Shown: positions 36,567 to 46,218, counted from the stretch's first letter. The stretch is DNA of 64,000 bases from Desulfobacteraceae bacterium (GCA_016743945.1 JADGFI010000012.1:1-64000); one strand, 5' to 3'. Notes: generated by a model from the letters alone, not told the origin. A program made the numbers and translations.

Positions 36567-38810
36567 ATGACAAAGCAGTCTCCATCCGGCCAGGCAACCC
36601 GGACAACCCATATGATCAGCCTAATCTTTGCCTTGATCCTGACCTTATTAATCACCGGCTGTGAGGACATTAGACCCTTTCCCCTTGCCCAAAAAGGCAG
36701 TTTGGATTTATCAGACTGGAACTTTGACCAGAACGGCCCGGTCGAGGTGGAGGGGGAGTGGTCCTTTTACTGGGAAACCCTGGTGCCCCGGGAAGCTGTC
36801 GCTAGGGAAACGGTATTGACCAAACCCCGGTATATTTATGTTCCCGGGCTCTGGAGAAAACCGCAAGACAAAGGTAACGCGCTTCCATCCCAGGGCTATG
36901 CAACTTATGGGCTCAAAATCAACGGGCTTGCTCCATCCAAGGCCCATACCCTCTATATTAGCGACATCCTTTCCGTGGGAGAGGTATGGATCAACGGACA
37001 GCCGGCTGTATCAGGGGGGCAGGTCGGCAGGGACAAAAACAGGGAACTCCCTGACAAGCACTCTCTCATTGCCCGGTTTCACCCCCAGGGCAATGTCACT
37101 AAAATTATGATTCATGTTTCCAATTTCAGCAATATGGAAGGCGGGATCAACACCCCGATCTGGCTTGGGCCGGACCATCAGATCCAGCAGAAAATCAACC
37201 GCATCTGGATCACCACAGCCTTTATGGGAGGGGCTCTTTTACTGATTGGGATTTACCACATGGCCCTGTTTTCCATACGCCGGAACGAGGGTTCCAATCT
37301 TTATTTCGGACTTTATTGTGTGATGTGGGCATCCCAGACCCTTTTTGGCGTCAACGGAGGGTGTTTGATGGCCGAACTTTTCCCCTCTCTTGCCTGGCGG
37401 CTTGCCATTGATGTCACCCTTTTCCCCTATGCACTCATGCCGGCCCTGATAGTCATGTTTTACCATGCCCTTTTCCCCAACAGGTGTGCTGAAACCATCA
37501 ACCGGAGTTTCCAGATTCTCGGCATCGGATTTGTTCTCTACCTCGTTCTGACGCAGCCCAATGCTTTTGACCCAATGGTGCTGTCCTTTGTACTGGTTCC
37601 CGGCTGTACAATTTTATATCTGTTCGGCATGTTCCTTCATGACCTGATAAAAAAAAAGGAAAATATTTATTTTCTGATACCCGGATACCTGTTTTTGGCC
37701 CTGACCGGAACCAATGATCTCCTCAACGACCTGCACATGATCAATACAGAAAACCTGGTCCCCTATGGTGCTTTTTTCTTTATCCTGTCCTACTCATTTC
37801 TTATTTCGGTCCGGTTTTCCAGAGCCTTTTCAGCGGTTGAACAGCTGACCGGCAGGCTCCAGCTGCAGAATGCGGGCCTTTCCCGAGCCGTTAATACTGC
37901 CAAAGAAAATCTAAGGCTGAAAAAAGAATTGGATATCCGGGAAAGAAGGGAGTTGAAGCTCAAGGTGATGCAAGGACGGCTGTCGTCAATGCTCAACCGG
38001 GTGGAGGATGCCCTTGTGGCGGTCACCCCTGAGCAAAAAATTATTTTTTCCAACCAGGCTGTAAAAGTCCTTACCGGGTACGGACCAAAGCTTCTGCTCG
38101 GCACAGCCCTGGGTGACCTGCTACCGGAAATGTCAGGAAAAAAGTTTAGTCTATTTGTGTCTCAAGCCCTGCCCCCGGTTGAGAAATATCTTGAAAATGT
38201 GGCTGTTAACTGCCTTAACCAAACAACCATCCGGGTCGATATCACATCTTCCCTTCTTGATCTGGAAAACGAGGAGCTGATGGTCATGGTCCTTAAAAAG
38301 GCCAGAAAAGAGCCCCTCCCCTCTTCCATAGAATTGCTCAAGCTGATCAGCCAACTGAACCGAGACAGGGAAAGGATGGAGAAAGCAGACGGTTTGCTGA
38401 ACCGGCAAAACCGGGATAATCTAACCGGACAAGAACAGAACAGGCTCAACACCCTTATCCAATTGCTGGACAAAATTCAGGACCTGCCTACCGACACACC
38501 AAGTGCTGAAGCCAAGCGGCGTCTTGGGGTTCAGGTGATGAATGCCGCCTGCACCCTATGGGCCGCCACCGGGGCCACAAAAGCCGAGCTTGCCGATAAA
38601 TCCGGATTTTGGAGCATCTATATCGAAAAGGACGGATACGCCAGAACCCAGACCCTGAACAAATATCTGGACATTACCACTCTGCCGGCCCGGCCCCGCT
38701 GGAAAACCATTATCAATACAGCTGAATTTGTCCTGGCCGCCTGTGACCGGCCCGAAATATTGAAAAACAAATTAGAAACCCAGGTAAACCGTCTTAAAAA
38801 ATATTTTTAA
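36567..38810 (+). CDS. 7TM-DISM membrane receptor with PAS domain
   Basis: 747 residues. The N-terminus has a lipobox-like LLITGC, then a periplasmic 7TMR-DISM extracellular domain (about residues 55-215, with GEWSFYWETL and VPGLW), seven membrane segments (about 220-420), a coiled coil, a PAS domain (about 475-590) and a C-terminal region of about 150 residues without kinase, GGDEF or HD motifs. The last part (RLGVQVMNAACTLWAATGAT and SGFWSIYIEKDGYARTQTL) looks like a conserved domain I cannot name, possibly nucleic-acid or protein binding. It lies 267 bases upstream of the adhesin gene and might control it. Confidence 0.8.
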   Translation: MTKQSPSGQATRTTHMISLIFALILTLLITGCEDIRPFPLAQKGSLDLSDWNFDQNGPVEVEGEWSFYWETLVPREAVARETVLTKPRYIYVPGLWRKPQDKGNALPSQGYATYGLKINGLAPSKAHTLYISDILSVGEVWINGQPAVSGGQVGRDKNRELPDKHSLIARFHPQGNVTKIMIHVSNFSNMEGGINTPIWLGPDHQIQQKINRIWITTAFMGGALLLIGIYHMALFSIRRNEGSNLYFGLYCVMWASQTLFGVNGGCLMAELFPSLAWRLAIDVTLFPYALMPALIVMFYHALFPNRCAETINRSFQILGIGFVLYLVLTQPNAFDPMVLSFVLVPGCTILYLFGMFLHDLIKKKENIYFLIPGYLFLALTGTNDLLNDLHMINTENLVPYGAFFFILSYSFLISVRFSRAFSAVEQLTGRLQLQNAGLSRAVNTAKENLRLKKELDIRERRELKLKVMQGRLSSMLNRVEDALVAVTPEQKIIFSNQAVKVLTGYGPKLLLGTALGDLLPEMSGKKFSLFVSQALPPVEKYLENVAVNCLNQTTIRVDITSSLLDLENEELMVMVLKKARKEPLPSSIELLKLISQLNRDRERMEKADGLLNRQNRDNLTGQEQNRLNTLIQLLDKIQDLPTDTPSAEAKRRLGVQVMNAACTLWAATGATKAELADKSGFWSIYIEKDGYARTQTLNKYLDITTLPARPRWKTIINTAEFVLAACDRPEILKNKLETQVNRLKKYF

Positions 38811-39077
38811 GCTATCTTCAGCTATACCAAATCCCGGCAAGTTATCTTGTTTCTTTGTTTTTTAAACCCACTCTTTTATCCCAGGTTTGCATTTATTTTC
38901 AAATATTTACAAAACTTTCACTGGTTTTCACTGGTTTTTTGTTTGCTATTTTTGAGCAAATTTCAGTATGATTTTTAATTTAATATTAGCAGGTGTGTTT
39001 TGTGAATTTTTTGTATTTATTTTTATGCTTTGAAAAAAAAAATGTCAGATCCCTGATCCGGAACAGGAGAAACCAAA

Positions 39078-40517
39078 ATGATTCGTTTTAAGCAGGCATC
39101 GGCATTCCTATTGCCCCAACTGATTCTGACCCTGATGATTTCTCTTGTCTGGCCTGCCACCGGCGGTTTTTGCGAGACCGCGACAGGAACCGGTGCTGTA
39201 GCCACCGGATACTTTAGCACCGCCACCGGAGAGGATAGCACCGCCAGCGGAAAACGTAGCACAGCCACCGGAGAGGATAGCACCGCCAGCGGACCGAATA
39301 GCACAGCCACCGGAAATCTTAGCACAGCCACCGGAAATCTTAGCACAGCCACCGGACAGTATAGCAAAGCCTCCGGAAACTCTAGCACCGCCACCGGATA
39401 CTTTAGCAGAGTCACCGGAGCCTTTAGCACCGCCACCGGAAGCAATAGTATAGCTTCTGGAGAAAACAGCACCGCCGGGGGAAACTTGAGCAAAGCCACC
39501 GGATACTATAGCACGGCCAGCGGAAGCAAGAGTATAGCTTCTGGAAAAAACAGCGTGGCCCTGGGGGCATCTTCCGTGGCCAACCAGGAGAATACTGTTT
39601 CCGTGGGCCACAGCTCTCTGCAGCGCCGCATTACTAATATGGCAGACGGCATCAAGTCCAGTGATGCGGCCACCAAAGGCCAGGTGGATGACGAGGCAGC
39701 CACAAGATCAGCGGCAGACACGGCCCTGCAAAACAGCCTGAACGGCGAGGCAGCCACAAGATCAGCTGCAGATCAGGGGCTTCAGGCCGGGGTAGACAGC
39801 AATACAACCCGGATTTCGATCCTGGAGACAGGGGGTGGCGGCTTCAGCATTACCCACGGCAACAATGCCCCACCCAAGGAGGCGGTCACCTCGGGATTTT
39901 GTTCCACGGCCCTGGGCAGCGGGGCCTCGGCCCGGGACCGGGATACGGCAGTGGGGTATAAGTCCACGGTGACAGCGGACGGCAGCGTTGCCGTGGGGGC
40001 CAACACCCGTGTGGATTCAGAAAACTCTGTTGCCCTGGGAGCCGATGCCCGGGTGGCGCCAGGGGCGGCTGGCGGGACCGCCTTGGGCCAGCATGCCGTT
40101 GTGGAGAGCAATGCTGCTGGCAGTGTGGCCATCGGGCAAAATGCCGTGGCCGACCAGGCCAATACGGTTTCCGTGGGCAACAGCAGTCAGCAGCGCCGCA
40201 TCACCAATGTGGCCGACGGCATTGATCCCCATGATGCGGTCAATCTGTCTCAGTTGCACCAGGCCGCCAGCCGGTTAGACGACCATATTGAAGATGTCGG
40301 CGCCCTGGCCTCGGCCTTTTCCGCCCTGGTTCCCCTGCCAAAGGCTGCCGGCAGCACCCAGTTGTCCGCAGGTTTCGGCAGTTACCAGTCCTCCCAGGCC
40401 GTTGCCCTGGGGGTTTTTCATTATATCAGCAACCGGGTGGTGGTCAATGCCGGTGTTTCCACTGCCTTTGACCAGAAAAGAACCGCAACCAGGGCCGGTA
40501 TCACCATCAGCTGGTAA
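39078..40517 (+). CDS. trimeric autotransporter (YadA-like) adhesin
   Basis: 479 residues. A signal peptide (about 1-35) leads to a head of some 20 heptad units of the STATGxx/STASGxx type (about 36-170), the Hep/Hag left-handed beta-roll, then a stalk with TVSVGHSSLQRRITNMADG, a helical stalk with two AATRSAAD units, a second head (about 270-370), a further TVSVGNSSQQRRITNVADG neck and the short YadA anchor (about 400-479) ending in AGITISW. It should form an outer-membrane trimer that binds surfaces. The gene is more GC-rich than the flanking sequence, mainly through its repeats. Confidence 0.93.
   Translation: MIRFKQASAFLLPQLILTLMISLVWPATGGFCETATGTGAVATGYFSTATGEDSTASGKRSTATGEDSTASGPNSTATGNLSTATGNLSTATGQYSKASGNSSTATGYFSRVTGAFSTATGSNSIASGENSTAGGNLSKATGYYSTASGSKSIASGKNSVALGASSVANQENTVSVGHSSLQRRITNMADGIKSSDAATKGQVDDEAATRSAADTALQNSLNGEAATRSAADQGLQAGVDSNTTRISILETGGGGFSITHGNNAPPKEAVTSGFCSTALGSGASARDRDTAVGYKSTVTADGSVAVGANTRVDSENSVALGADARVAPGAAGGTALGQHAVVESNAAGSVAIGQNAVADQANTVSVGNSSQQRRITNVADGIDPHDAVNLSQLHQAASRLDDHIEDVGALASAFSALVPLPKAAGSTQLSAGFGSYQSSQAVALGVFHYISNRVVVNAGVSTAFDQKRTATRAGITISW
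39196..39560 (+). repeat. 21-bp tandem repeats inside the adhesin gene
   Basis: About 17 direct units of 21 bases built on AGCACCGCCACCGGA plus six variable bases, each encoding one STATGxx heptad. Two adjacent units (39300-39342) are identical. The unit length is a multiple of three, so gain or loss of units would keep the frame and change only the head length. Confidence 0.9.
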
Positions 40518-40685
40518 ACCTCTGGCAATCAGGGAAAATGTGAGGTGATCAGCGATGGATTGGGATTTAGCGGAGTGCCAGCCCCCATTGGCCTGCCGGG
40601 TTGTGCTTGAAAATGTTACCAAAACTTTATCTTCTTGGGTTTGTCCTGTCTTCCAATGAAAATTTAAAGGGGGCATTGAAGAAGT

Positions 40686-41450
40686 TCAGGAATTCTTTTG
40701 GTGCCAGCCGATAACCTCCCGGTAGGCGATGTTTCCCCCGAAGATATCCAGGGCACTGCCAATGGTGAGATCCACTCGGTTTTGCCCCAGGTTTTTTACT
40801 GTTTCAAGATCGGAAAAGCGATTGGCACCACCGGCATAGGTGACGGGAATGGGGGCGTATCGGCCCAGCAATTTTACAAGGTCTGTCTGGATTCCCTGCA
40901 TCCTGCCTTCCACATCCACTCCATGGACCAGAAATTCTGCACAGGAGGTGGCCAAATAGCTAATGGTTTCCTCGTTGACGGCAACGTCGGTGAATTTTTG
41001 CCACCGGTCGGTGACGATCCAGAATTTTCCTTCCCTTTGCCGGCAGCTCAGGTCCAGCACAAGATTCTCTCGTCCAACGCAGCGGACCAGGGTGTCAAGT
41101 TTTGAAAGATCGATTTTCCCATCTGAGAATACATAGGAGGTAACAATCACATGGCTGGCGCCTGCGTTCAGGTAAGTTTGTGCATTTTCCGGTGTGATGC
41201 CGCCGCCGATCTGCAGCCCATTGGGATAGGCCTTTAAAGCAGACAGGGCAGCCTCTGTGTTCCCAGGTCCAAGGGAGATGACATGCCCGCCTGTGAGCTT
41301 GTCTTTTCGGTACATCTGCGCATATTGTTCCGAAGATTTTTCGGTTTCAAAATTGGTAACGGGAAGCGCCTTGTCTGAATCTTTCAGGGTTCCGCCGATG
41401 ATTTGAACCACTTTCCCTTTGCGCAGGTCGATGCAGGGTCTAAATTTCAC
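40686..41450 (-). CDS. hisA: eukaryotic-type phosphoribosylformimino-AICAR ribotide isomerase
   Basis: 254 residues from a GTG start. It catalyses the fourth step of histidine synthesis. The sequence follows the HIS6 (yeast/plant) branch rather than the usual bacterial HisA: RPCIDLRKGKVVQIIGGTL, GGHVISLGPGN, LQIGGGITPENAQTYLNAGA, VLDLSCRQREGKFWIVTDRW, EFLVHGVDVEGRMQGI and [17 protein letters not shown] all match that branch. No other his genes are near. A partial broken copy lies 5 kb upstream at 35661. The next gene encodes the auxiliary lipoprotein of a lipid transporter. Confidence 0.88.
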   Translation of the reverse strand: MKFRPCIDLRKGKVVQIIGGTLKDSDKALPVTNFETEKSSEQYAQMYRKDKLTGGHVISLGPGNTEAALSALKAYPNGLQIGGGITPENAQTYLNAGASHVIVTSYVFSDGKIDLSKLDTLVRCVGRENLVLDLSCRQREGKFWIVTDRWQKFTDVAVNEETISYLATSCAEFLVHGVDVEGRMQGIQTDLVKLLGRYAPIPVTYAGGANRFSDLETVKNLGQNRVDLTIGSALDIFGGNIAYREVIGWHQKNS

Positions 41451-41466
41451 TATTTATTTTCCTTTC

Positions 41467-42090
41467 TCATTTTTCTGGAGGTGTCAGGCCGACCGCTTGG
41501 ATATCCTTATAAAATGCATCTAAAATTTTGTTGATTCCCTTGCCCAGTCCATCTGCCAGTAACCCGGGGTCCGGAGCATCTAACAGGATTTGGGCACCAT
41601 AGGTTTTATGGATTACCGGGATAAAGCGGTCTCCTGTGTTTTTTTCAAGGATCAGCCGGATGGTTATAACGGCCTTGGGCTGCGTTCTGTCTTGTATATC
41701 ACCGTAAAATTGTGTGACCTTTCCCCCTAGCTGGAAATGGATATCCGCCATGGTCTGGGCCGGGGAGAAAAGGGGGGAGGCCCAGAGGTCTTCTTTGATG
41801 ATATCGGTTAGCATCCGAGCCGGAGAAGTAATATAGTTGTTGTAATAATCGCTGGTAAAACGGGTGGGGCTGAGTCGGTAGACAAATGAAGGGGTTTTAA
41901 GCTCCGGGGCGATGTAAAAGCGTTTGACCAAAAGCCCTTCCCCTGTTCCAGGGGAACCCTTGTCAGCCATTGCAGACTGTCCCTGGATTCGATAAAAAAC
42001 TTTTTCCTGGAATTCATTGGGGATAGTGGTACACCCGGCCATGAGATACAGGGATAAGAAAATCAAAAACCAGCGGATTCTATTTTTCAT
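41467..42090 (-). CDS. ABC-type transport auxiliary lipoprotein (PqiC/MlaD-associated)
   Basis: 207 residues from ATG 42090, which sits 11 bases inside the MlaD-like gene end and starts a clear lipoprotein signal (MKNRIRWFLIFLSLYLMAGC, lipobox LMAGC). The rest resembles the outer-membrane auxiliary component (DUF330/PqiC-like) of Mce transporters: YYNNYITSPARMLTDII and HFQLGGKVTQFYGD are typical. Last gene of the four-gene transporter operon. Confidence 0.82.
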   Translation of the reverse strand: MKNRIRWFLIFLSLYLMAGCTTIPNEFQEKVFYRIQGQSAMADKGSPGTGEGLLVKRFYIAPELKTPSFVYRLSPTRFTSDYYNNYITSPARMLTDIIKEDLWASPLFSPAQTMADIHFQLGGKVTQFYGDIQDRTQPKAVITIRLILEKNTGDRFIPVIHKTYGAQILLDAPDPGLLADGLGKGINKILDAFYKDIQAVGLTPPEK

Positions 42091-43168
42091 GGGTATCGAG
42101 TACCTCCTTGATTCTTTCCGGGGTATTTTTTTCCGGAGGACGTTCAAAAAGCAGGCGTCCGGGATATTGTTTTAATTCAAAGCTCAGTTGTTTTAAGTTT
42201 TCCGATGTGTCCTCAAAATTTTCAACCGCCCGGTGGACGGTGTCCGAATTGAGCCAGATCATGTGTTCCATCATTTTTGAGGTTTTGTTCAGGCTGCCAA
42301 GCAGGGTGTCAATATTTGCCGCAAGGCTGGTTTCAAGATCGGTTGCCATGCTTTTTGTGCTGCCAGCGGCCTTTTCAAAATCTTTAAAGGCATTGTCAAT
42401 GGGCTGTTTGGCATTTTCCACGATGGTTTTTAATCCGGTAAAGGAACCCTGGGCATCTGCAATGAGCCGGGTGAAAGGTTCAGAGGTCAGGGTGGTGGAA
42501 AGTATCTGGTTGGTTTGCCTGATCTCCTTTAACAAGTTTTCGGTCTGGTCGGATATTTGGGCCATGTTCAGGGCATTGGCTTTTTGGCTCAGGGTCTCAA
42601 GAAGGTGTTTAAGTTCCCCGGTAATGTCGGATAGTTTTACCACGGACAGGTTGTCCAAAAGCTCGTTAAGCGCATCCCCCATTCGTTTCATGCTGCTTTT
42701 GCTGGAGGGAACATAAATATTTGTCGGATGCCAGGTGATCTCAAGGGGTGTTTCCCGTCGGCCGGAATAATCGGTTTCAAGGTAGGCCGCTCCGGTCAGT
42801 CCTTTGAAGGACAGATGGATGCTCAACCCTTCAGCAATGGCCTTTTGTATTCGAAGGGTGCTGGTTTCTCCTGTCTGGCCCACATAGCAGTCATCGGAAA
42901 GGGAAAAGGTGACCAATACATAATTTGATTGGATGTTGTAAAGTTTGGTCGGGGTGGTAATTGCTTTGACCGTGCCGATTTTAACCCCCTTGTATTTAAC
43001 CTCTGATCCAATATCCAGTCCCTGGACCGATTCGTCAAAACAGGTTTCCCCAAGGGTTTCCGTTTTGAAAAATTCGCCGGCACCAAATGCGATGAGAAAG
43101 GCCGCACCAAGGCCAAAGGCAATGAGAACAAACAGGCCGAGTTTGAAAAAATTTGCTTGTTGGGTCAT
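42080..43168 (-). CDS. MlaD-family Mce-domain protein
   Basis: 362 residues. One N-terminal membrane segment (about 10-30), an MCE domain (about 38-120, with GLDIGSEVKYKGVKIGTV), and a long helical region (about 150-345) of the kind that forms a periplasmic tunnel. It binds lipid and links the inner-membrane ABC core to the outer membrane. It overlaps the ATPase gene by four bases and the lipoprotein gene by eleven. Confidence 0.92.
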   Translation of the reverse strand: MTQQANFFKLGLFVLIAFGLGAAFLIAFGAGEFFKTETLGETCFDESVQGLDIGSEVKYKGVKIGTVKAITTPTKLYNIQSNYVLVTFSLSDDCYVGQTGETSTLRIQKAIAEGLSIHLSFKGLTGAAYLETDYSGRRETPLEITWHPTNIYVPSSKSSMKRMGDALNELLDNLSVVKLSDITGELKHLLETLSQKANALNMAQISDQTENLLKEIRQTNQILSTTLTSEPFTRLIADAQGSFTGLKTIVENAKQPIDNAFKDFEKAAGSTKSMATDLETSLAANIDTLLGSLNKTSKMMEHMIWLNSDTVHRAVENFEDTSENLKQLSFELKQYPGRLLFERPPEKNTPERIKEVLDTHEK

Positions 43169-43944
43169 TTTTTAGTTTCCACGTTTTGGGTTCCAGGTTC
43201 CGGGCTTCGGTTAAAAAAATTATAGACATAGGGGTTTGATTTATCCTGTTTGAGCGTTTTAGGGGGGCCCATGGCAATAATTCCCTTGGTTTCTTTTTCC
43301 AGCATGATGGTGCGGTCTGCAATGGTTAATATGCTTTCCAGTTCATGGGTAACAATGACAAAGGTGATACCCAAAGATGCACAAAGTTCCAGAATCAGCC
43401 GGTCGAGACCTGCTGAGGTCAGGGGGTCGAGACCTGCCGAGGGTTCATCCAGAAAAAGGATGGAAGGGTCCAGGGCCATTGCCCTGGCAATGGCAGCCCG
43501 TTTGCGCATCCCGCCGGATAGTTCATCGGGTAAAAGAAAGGCCCCCTGCTCAAGATCCACAAGGCCCAGTTTTACCCTGGCAATGGCCTCAATGGCATCC
43601 TGGGGAAGATCGGTGTATTCCTTTAAGGGGAGCATGATGTTTTCCAGGACCGTCATTGAGCCGAATAGAGCTCCATTTTGAAAGGCCACGCCAATTTTTT
43701 GGAGCAAGCTGTTTTTGGCAGTTCCCCTGGCCGTCACCATATCCTGGCCATTGATAAATACTTTTCCTGCCACCGGGGGGATAAGTCCGATCATATGTTT
43801 TAACACCGTGCTTTTCCCGCATCCAGACCCGCCCAGAATGACAAAAATTTCTCCGCTCTGGATGTCAAAGCAAAGATTTTCCATGATGGCCTGGTTGTTA
43901 TAGCCGGCGGATAGGTTTCTAACCTTGATTGCTGTCTTTTTCAT
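43165..43944 (-). CDS. MlaF-family ABC ATPase
   Basis: 259 residues, the normal length. Walker A GGSGCGKSTVL (about 38-48), signature LSGGMRKRAAIARAMA and Walker B ILFLDEPSAGLDP. LSGGM rather than LSGGQ is characteristic of the MlaF/Mkl group. It powers phospholipid transport with the permease encoded just upstream (four-base overlap). Confidence 0.95.
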   Translation of the reverse strand: MKKTAIKVRNLSAGYNNQAIMENLCFDIQSGEIFVILGGSGCGKSTVLKHMIGLIPPVAGKVFINGQDMVTARGTAKNSLLQKIGVAFQNGALFGSMTVLENIMLPLKEYTDLPQDAIEAIARVKLGLVDLEQGAFLLPDELSGGMRKRAAIARAMALDPSILFLDEPSAGLDPLTSAGLDRLILELCASLGITFVIVTHELESILTIADRTIMLEKETKGIIAMGPPKTLKQDKSNPYVYNFFNRSPEPGTQNVETKK

Positions 43945-45071
43945 ACACCCATATAATAGTAAATAATGGAAAAAATGCCGTCAAACACGGCGATCAGAAT
44001 AATGGAGGACACAACTGCCCGGGTGGTGGCCTCCCCAACGGCAGCGGGACCTCTCGCGGTTTGGTATCCCCGGATACAGCCGGTGGCGGCAATGAGGATC
44101 CCAAATACAAAACATTTGACAATACCGCCGGTGAAATCCTGCCAGGTCACAAAATTGACCACTTGGTTATAATACGCAATAGGGGGGTATCCAAGGGATA
44201 CAATGACCACGGCCCCGCCGGCAATTCCCACCAGATTGGCAAATATGGTCAAAAGCGGGGTGATCAGGGTCGAGGCAATCACCCGGGGAAGGATTAAAAA
44301 TTTTACAGGATCCATGCCCATGACGGTTAACGCATCTAATTCTTCATTGATTTTCATGGTACCGATTTCTGCGGCAAAGGCTGACGCAGACCTGCCTGCC
44401 AGGACAATGGCCGTCATCAGGGGCCCCAACTCCCGGACCGTTGCAATTCCGATGAGGTTGGCCACATAAATTTCCGCCCCGAACATTTTCATGGGAATGG
44501 CGGCCTGGAATGCCATAACAAGGCCGACTATAAAACTGATCAGAGCAACGATGGGCAGGGCATCCACCCCGGCCCGTTCTGCTATCACAAGGGTCTCTGC
44601 CCATCGGATGCGGCCCGGATTTTTCAAGCTTGTGATCATGGCCCAGGTAATTTCTCCAATAAAACCGATAAAAATCCTGGCATCGGATAAAATATCCCAA
44701 CTGTTTTTTCCTGTCTGTTCAACAAAGGAATGGGGGGGGGCAGGATTTTTAAAGTCTGAATCAATATCGGTTTTTTCCGCCAGACTTAGCAGGGGTGCGT
44801 ATTCTGGCTTCAGGCCGATAATCTGCGGGAGGGGGCCTTGCGTGCGGTTTTTCTCCAGGGTTTTCAGGTGGAAAATAAAGGCGGCACCGGCCATATCCAG
44901 ATAGTCAACCTTCTCAAGATTGATGACAAGGGTGGGGCTCTTTACTCGCCCAATGGCAAGACAGGCCTGCTGCCAGACCCTGGCAATCCCTCGTGCATCC
45001 AGCCTGCCGCTAAGGCAGAAGGTTGTGGTTTCCATCGTTGTTGCGATGGCAAGTTGTGGCGGTTCAGTCAT
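43941..45071 (-). CDS. MlaE-family permease with N-terminal STAS domain
   Basis: 376 residues. Residues about 8-105 form a STAS domain (VDYLDMAGAAFIFHLKTLEK), a role that is encoded by a separate gene, mlaB, in E. coli; residues 120-376 form the MlaE permease of five or six helices with GLVMAFQAAIPMKMFGAEI and AAEIGTMKINEELDAL, the E-G-TM cytoplasmic loop that contacts the ATPase. First gene of the operon; PrmA lies 140 bases upstream. Confidence 0.93.
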   Translation of the reverse strand: MTEPPQLAIATTMETTTFCLSGRLDARGIARVWQQACLAIGRVKSPTLVINLEKVDYLDMAGAAFIFHLKTLEKNRTQGPLPQIIGLKPEYAPLLSLAEKTDIDSDFKNPAPPHSFVEQTGKNSWDILSDARIFIGFIGEITWAMITSLKNPGRIRWAETLVIAERAGVDALPIVALISFIVGLVMAFQAAIPMKMFGAEIYVANLIGIATVRELGPLMTAIVLAGRSASAFAAEIGTMKINEELDALTVMGMDPVKFLILPRVIASTLITPLLTIFANLVGIAGGAVVIVSLGYPPIAYYNQVVNFVTWQDFTGGIVKCFVFGILIAATGCIRGYQTARGPAAVGEATTRAVVSSIILIAVFDGIFSIIYYYMGV

Positions 45072-45211
45072 ATAGCCATTTTATTTTTACACAATTTATA
45101 TTTTGCAAGGGTAATAATTATTCTTACAATAACCACATATGGGGAAAGGAATCAATGGGAATAAACGTCCTGTTCGGGGTATATTTTTCGGTCAGCCTGG
45201 TTTCTAAGGTC

Positions 45212-46126
45212 TCATCGCCTAACAGCAAAAGCCACCCATTCCTCTTCATTTGTCTCATGGTGTATGTGAAGGTTGCTCGCTTCAAGGGCAGCGAGAACAT
45301 CGGGTTTGCGTTCCTGGATAATTCCTGAAAGTATGGCAATCCCGCCCGGGGCGATTCGTTTTTCAAGAGCGGGCATGATATCAACAATCACCTGGGCAAT
45401 GATATTGGCGGCAATGAGGTCATAGGTTTTTTGGGGGGTCTGGTCCAGGGTGGTACAGGCAAGTGAGTATAAAAGGGGGTTCACCTTGTTTTTGTCCAGG
45501 TTTTTTTTGCTGATCCCCACGGCCACCTCATCGGTGTCAATGCCTGTCATCCGTTTAGCCCCAAGTCCGGCTGCCGCAATCATGAGAATACCGGATCCGG
45601 TTCCCACATCCAGGAACCCGGATCCCGGGACAAGAAACTTTTCGATCATCCGGATGCACATGGCGGTTGTGGGATGGGTGCCTGTTCCGAATGCCATCCC
45701 CGGATCCAGATGAATGACAATATCATTGGGTGCCGGGTCGTAGTTTTTCCAGTCCGGCTTGATAACAATCCTATCGGTGATGCGGGTGACATTGAAGTAG
45801 GCTTTCCAGGCATCTGCCCAGTCCTTTTCATCAACAATTTTCACCTCTATTGTGAGATGGATACCAAATTGGATCAGTCCCTTTGACCGGGCGTAAATTT
45901 TTTCAAGGATGATATCCGAGGAGTCAATGTCGGGAAAATATCCCACAATGGAGTTCTGGTTCGGCAGGGGCAGGGTGTGGGTGCCAAATCCTTCGTCGGG
46001 CTCTTCTAAAGGAACATTGCAGACCACGCCTTTAAGGTTGAAGGAAAAAAAGATGTCACAGATCAATTCTTCGGCCAGGGGAATATTTTTTGTTTCAAAC
46101 GCGGCTGTAATTTTTTTAAATTTCAT
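45212..46126 (-). CDS. prmA: ribosomal protein L11 methyltransferase
   Basis: 304 residues, slightly above the usual 290. It trimethylates ribosomal protein L11. The SAM-binding motif is FLDVGTGSGILMIAAA; PrmA-specific features are LDPGMAFGTGTHPTT and the NPPF-like position NIIAQVIVDIM. A shorter paralogue is encoded at 48409 on the other strand. Co-oriented with the Mla-type operon downstream. Confidence 0.93.
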   Translation of the reverse strand: MKFKKITAAFETKNIPLAEELICDIFFSFNLKGVVCNVPLEEPDEGFGTHTLPLPNQNSIVGYFPDIDSSDIILEKIYARSKGLIQFGIHLTIEVKIVDEKDWADAWKAYFNVTRITDRIVIKPDWKNYDPAPNDIVIHLDPGMAFGTGTHPTTAMCIRMIEKFLVPGSGFLDVGTGSGILMIAAAGLGAKRMTGIDTDEVAVGISKKNLDKNKVNPLLYSLACTTLDQTPQKTYDLIAANIIAQVIVDIMPALEKRIAPGGIAILSGIIQERKPDVLAALEASNLHIHHETNEEEWVAFAVRR

Positions 46127-46218
46127 GGATCACAAGTCTTTCTTGAGTTTTTTCTTAAAAAGAATTATTTTGCAAATTCAGTCTATTGTCAAATTTAATT
46201 TTCCCACGCAAAGGGAGT

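Noticed and set aside
39196..39560. Regular short repeats resembling a CRISPR array
   Set aside because: The units are contiguous 21-mers in an open frame, encode STATGxx heptads, and have no unique spacers.
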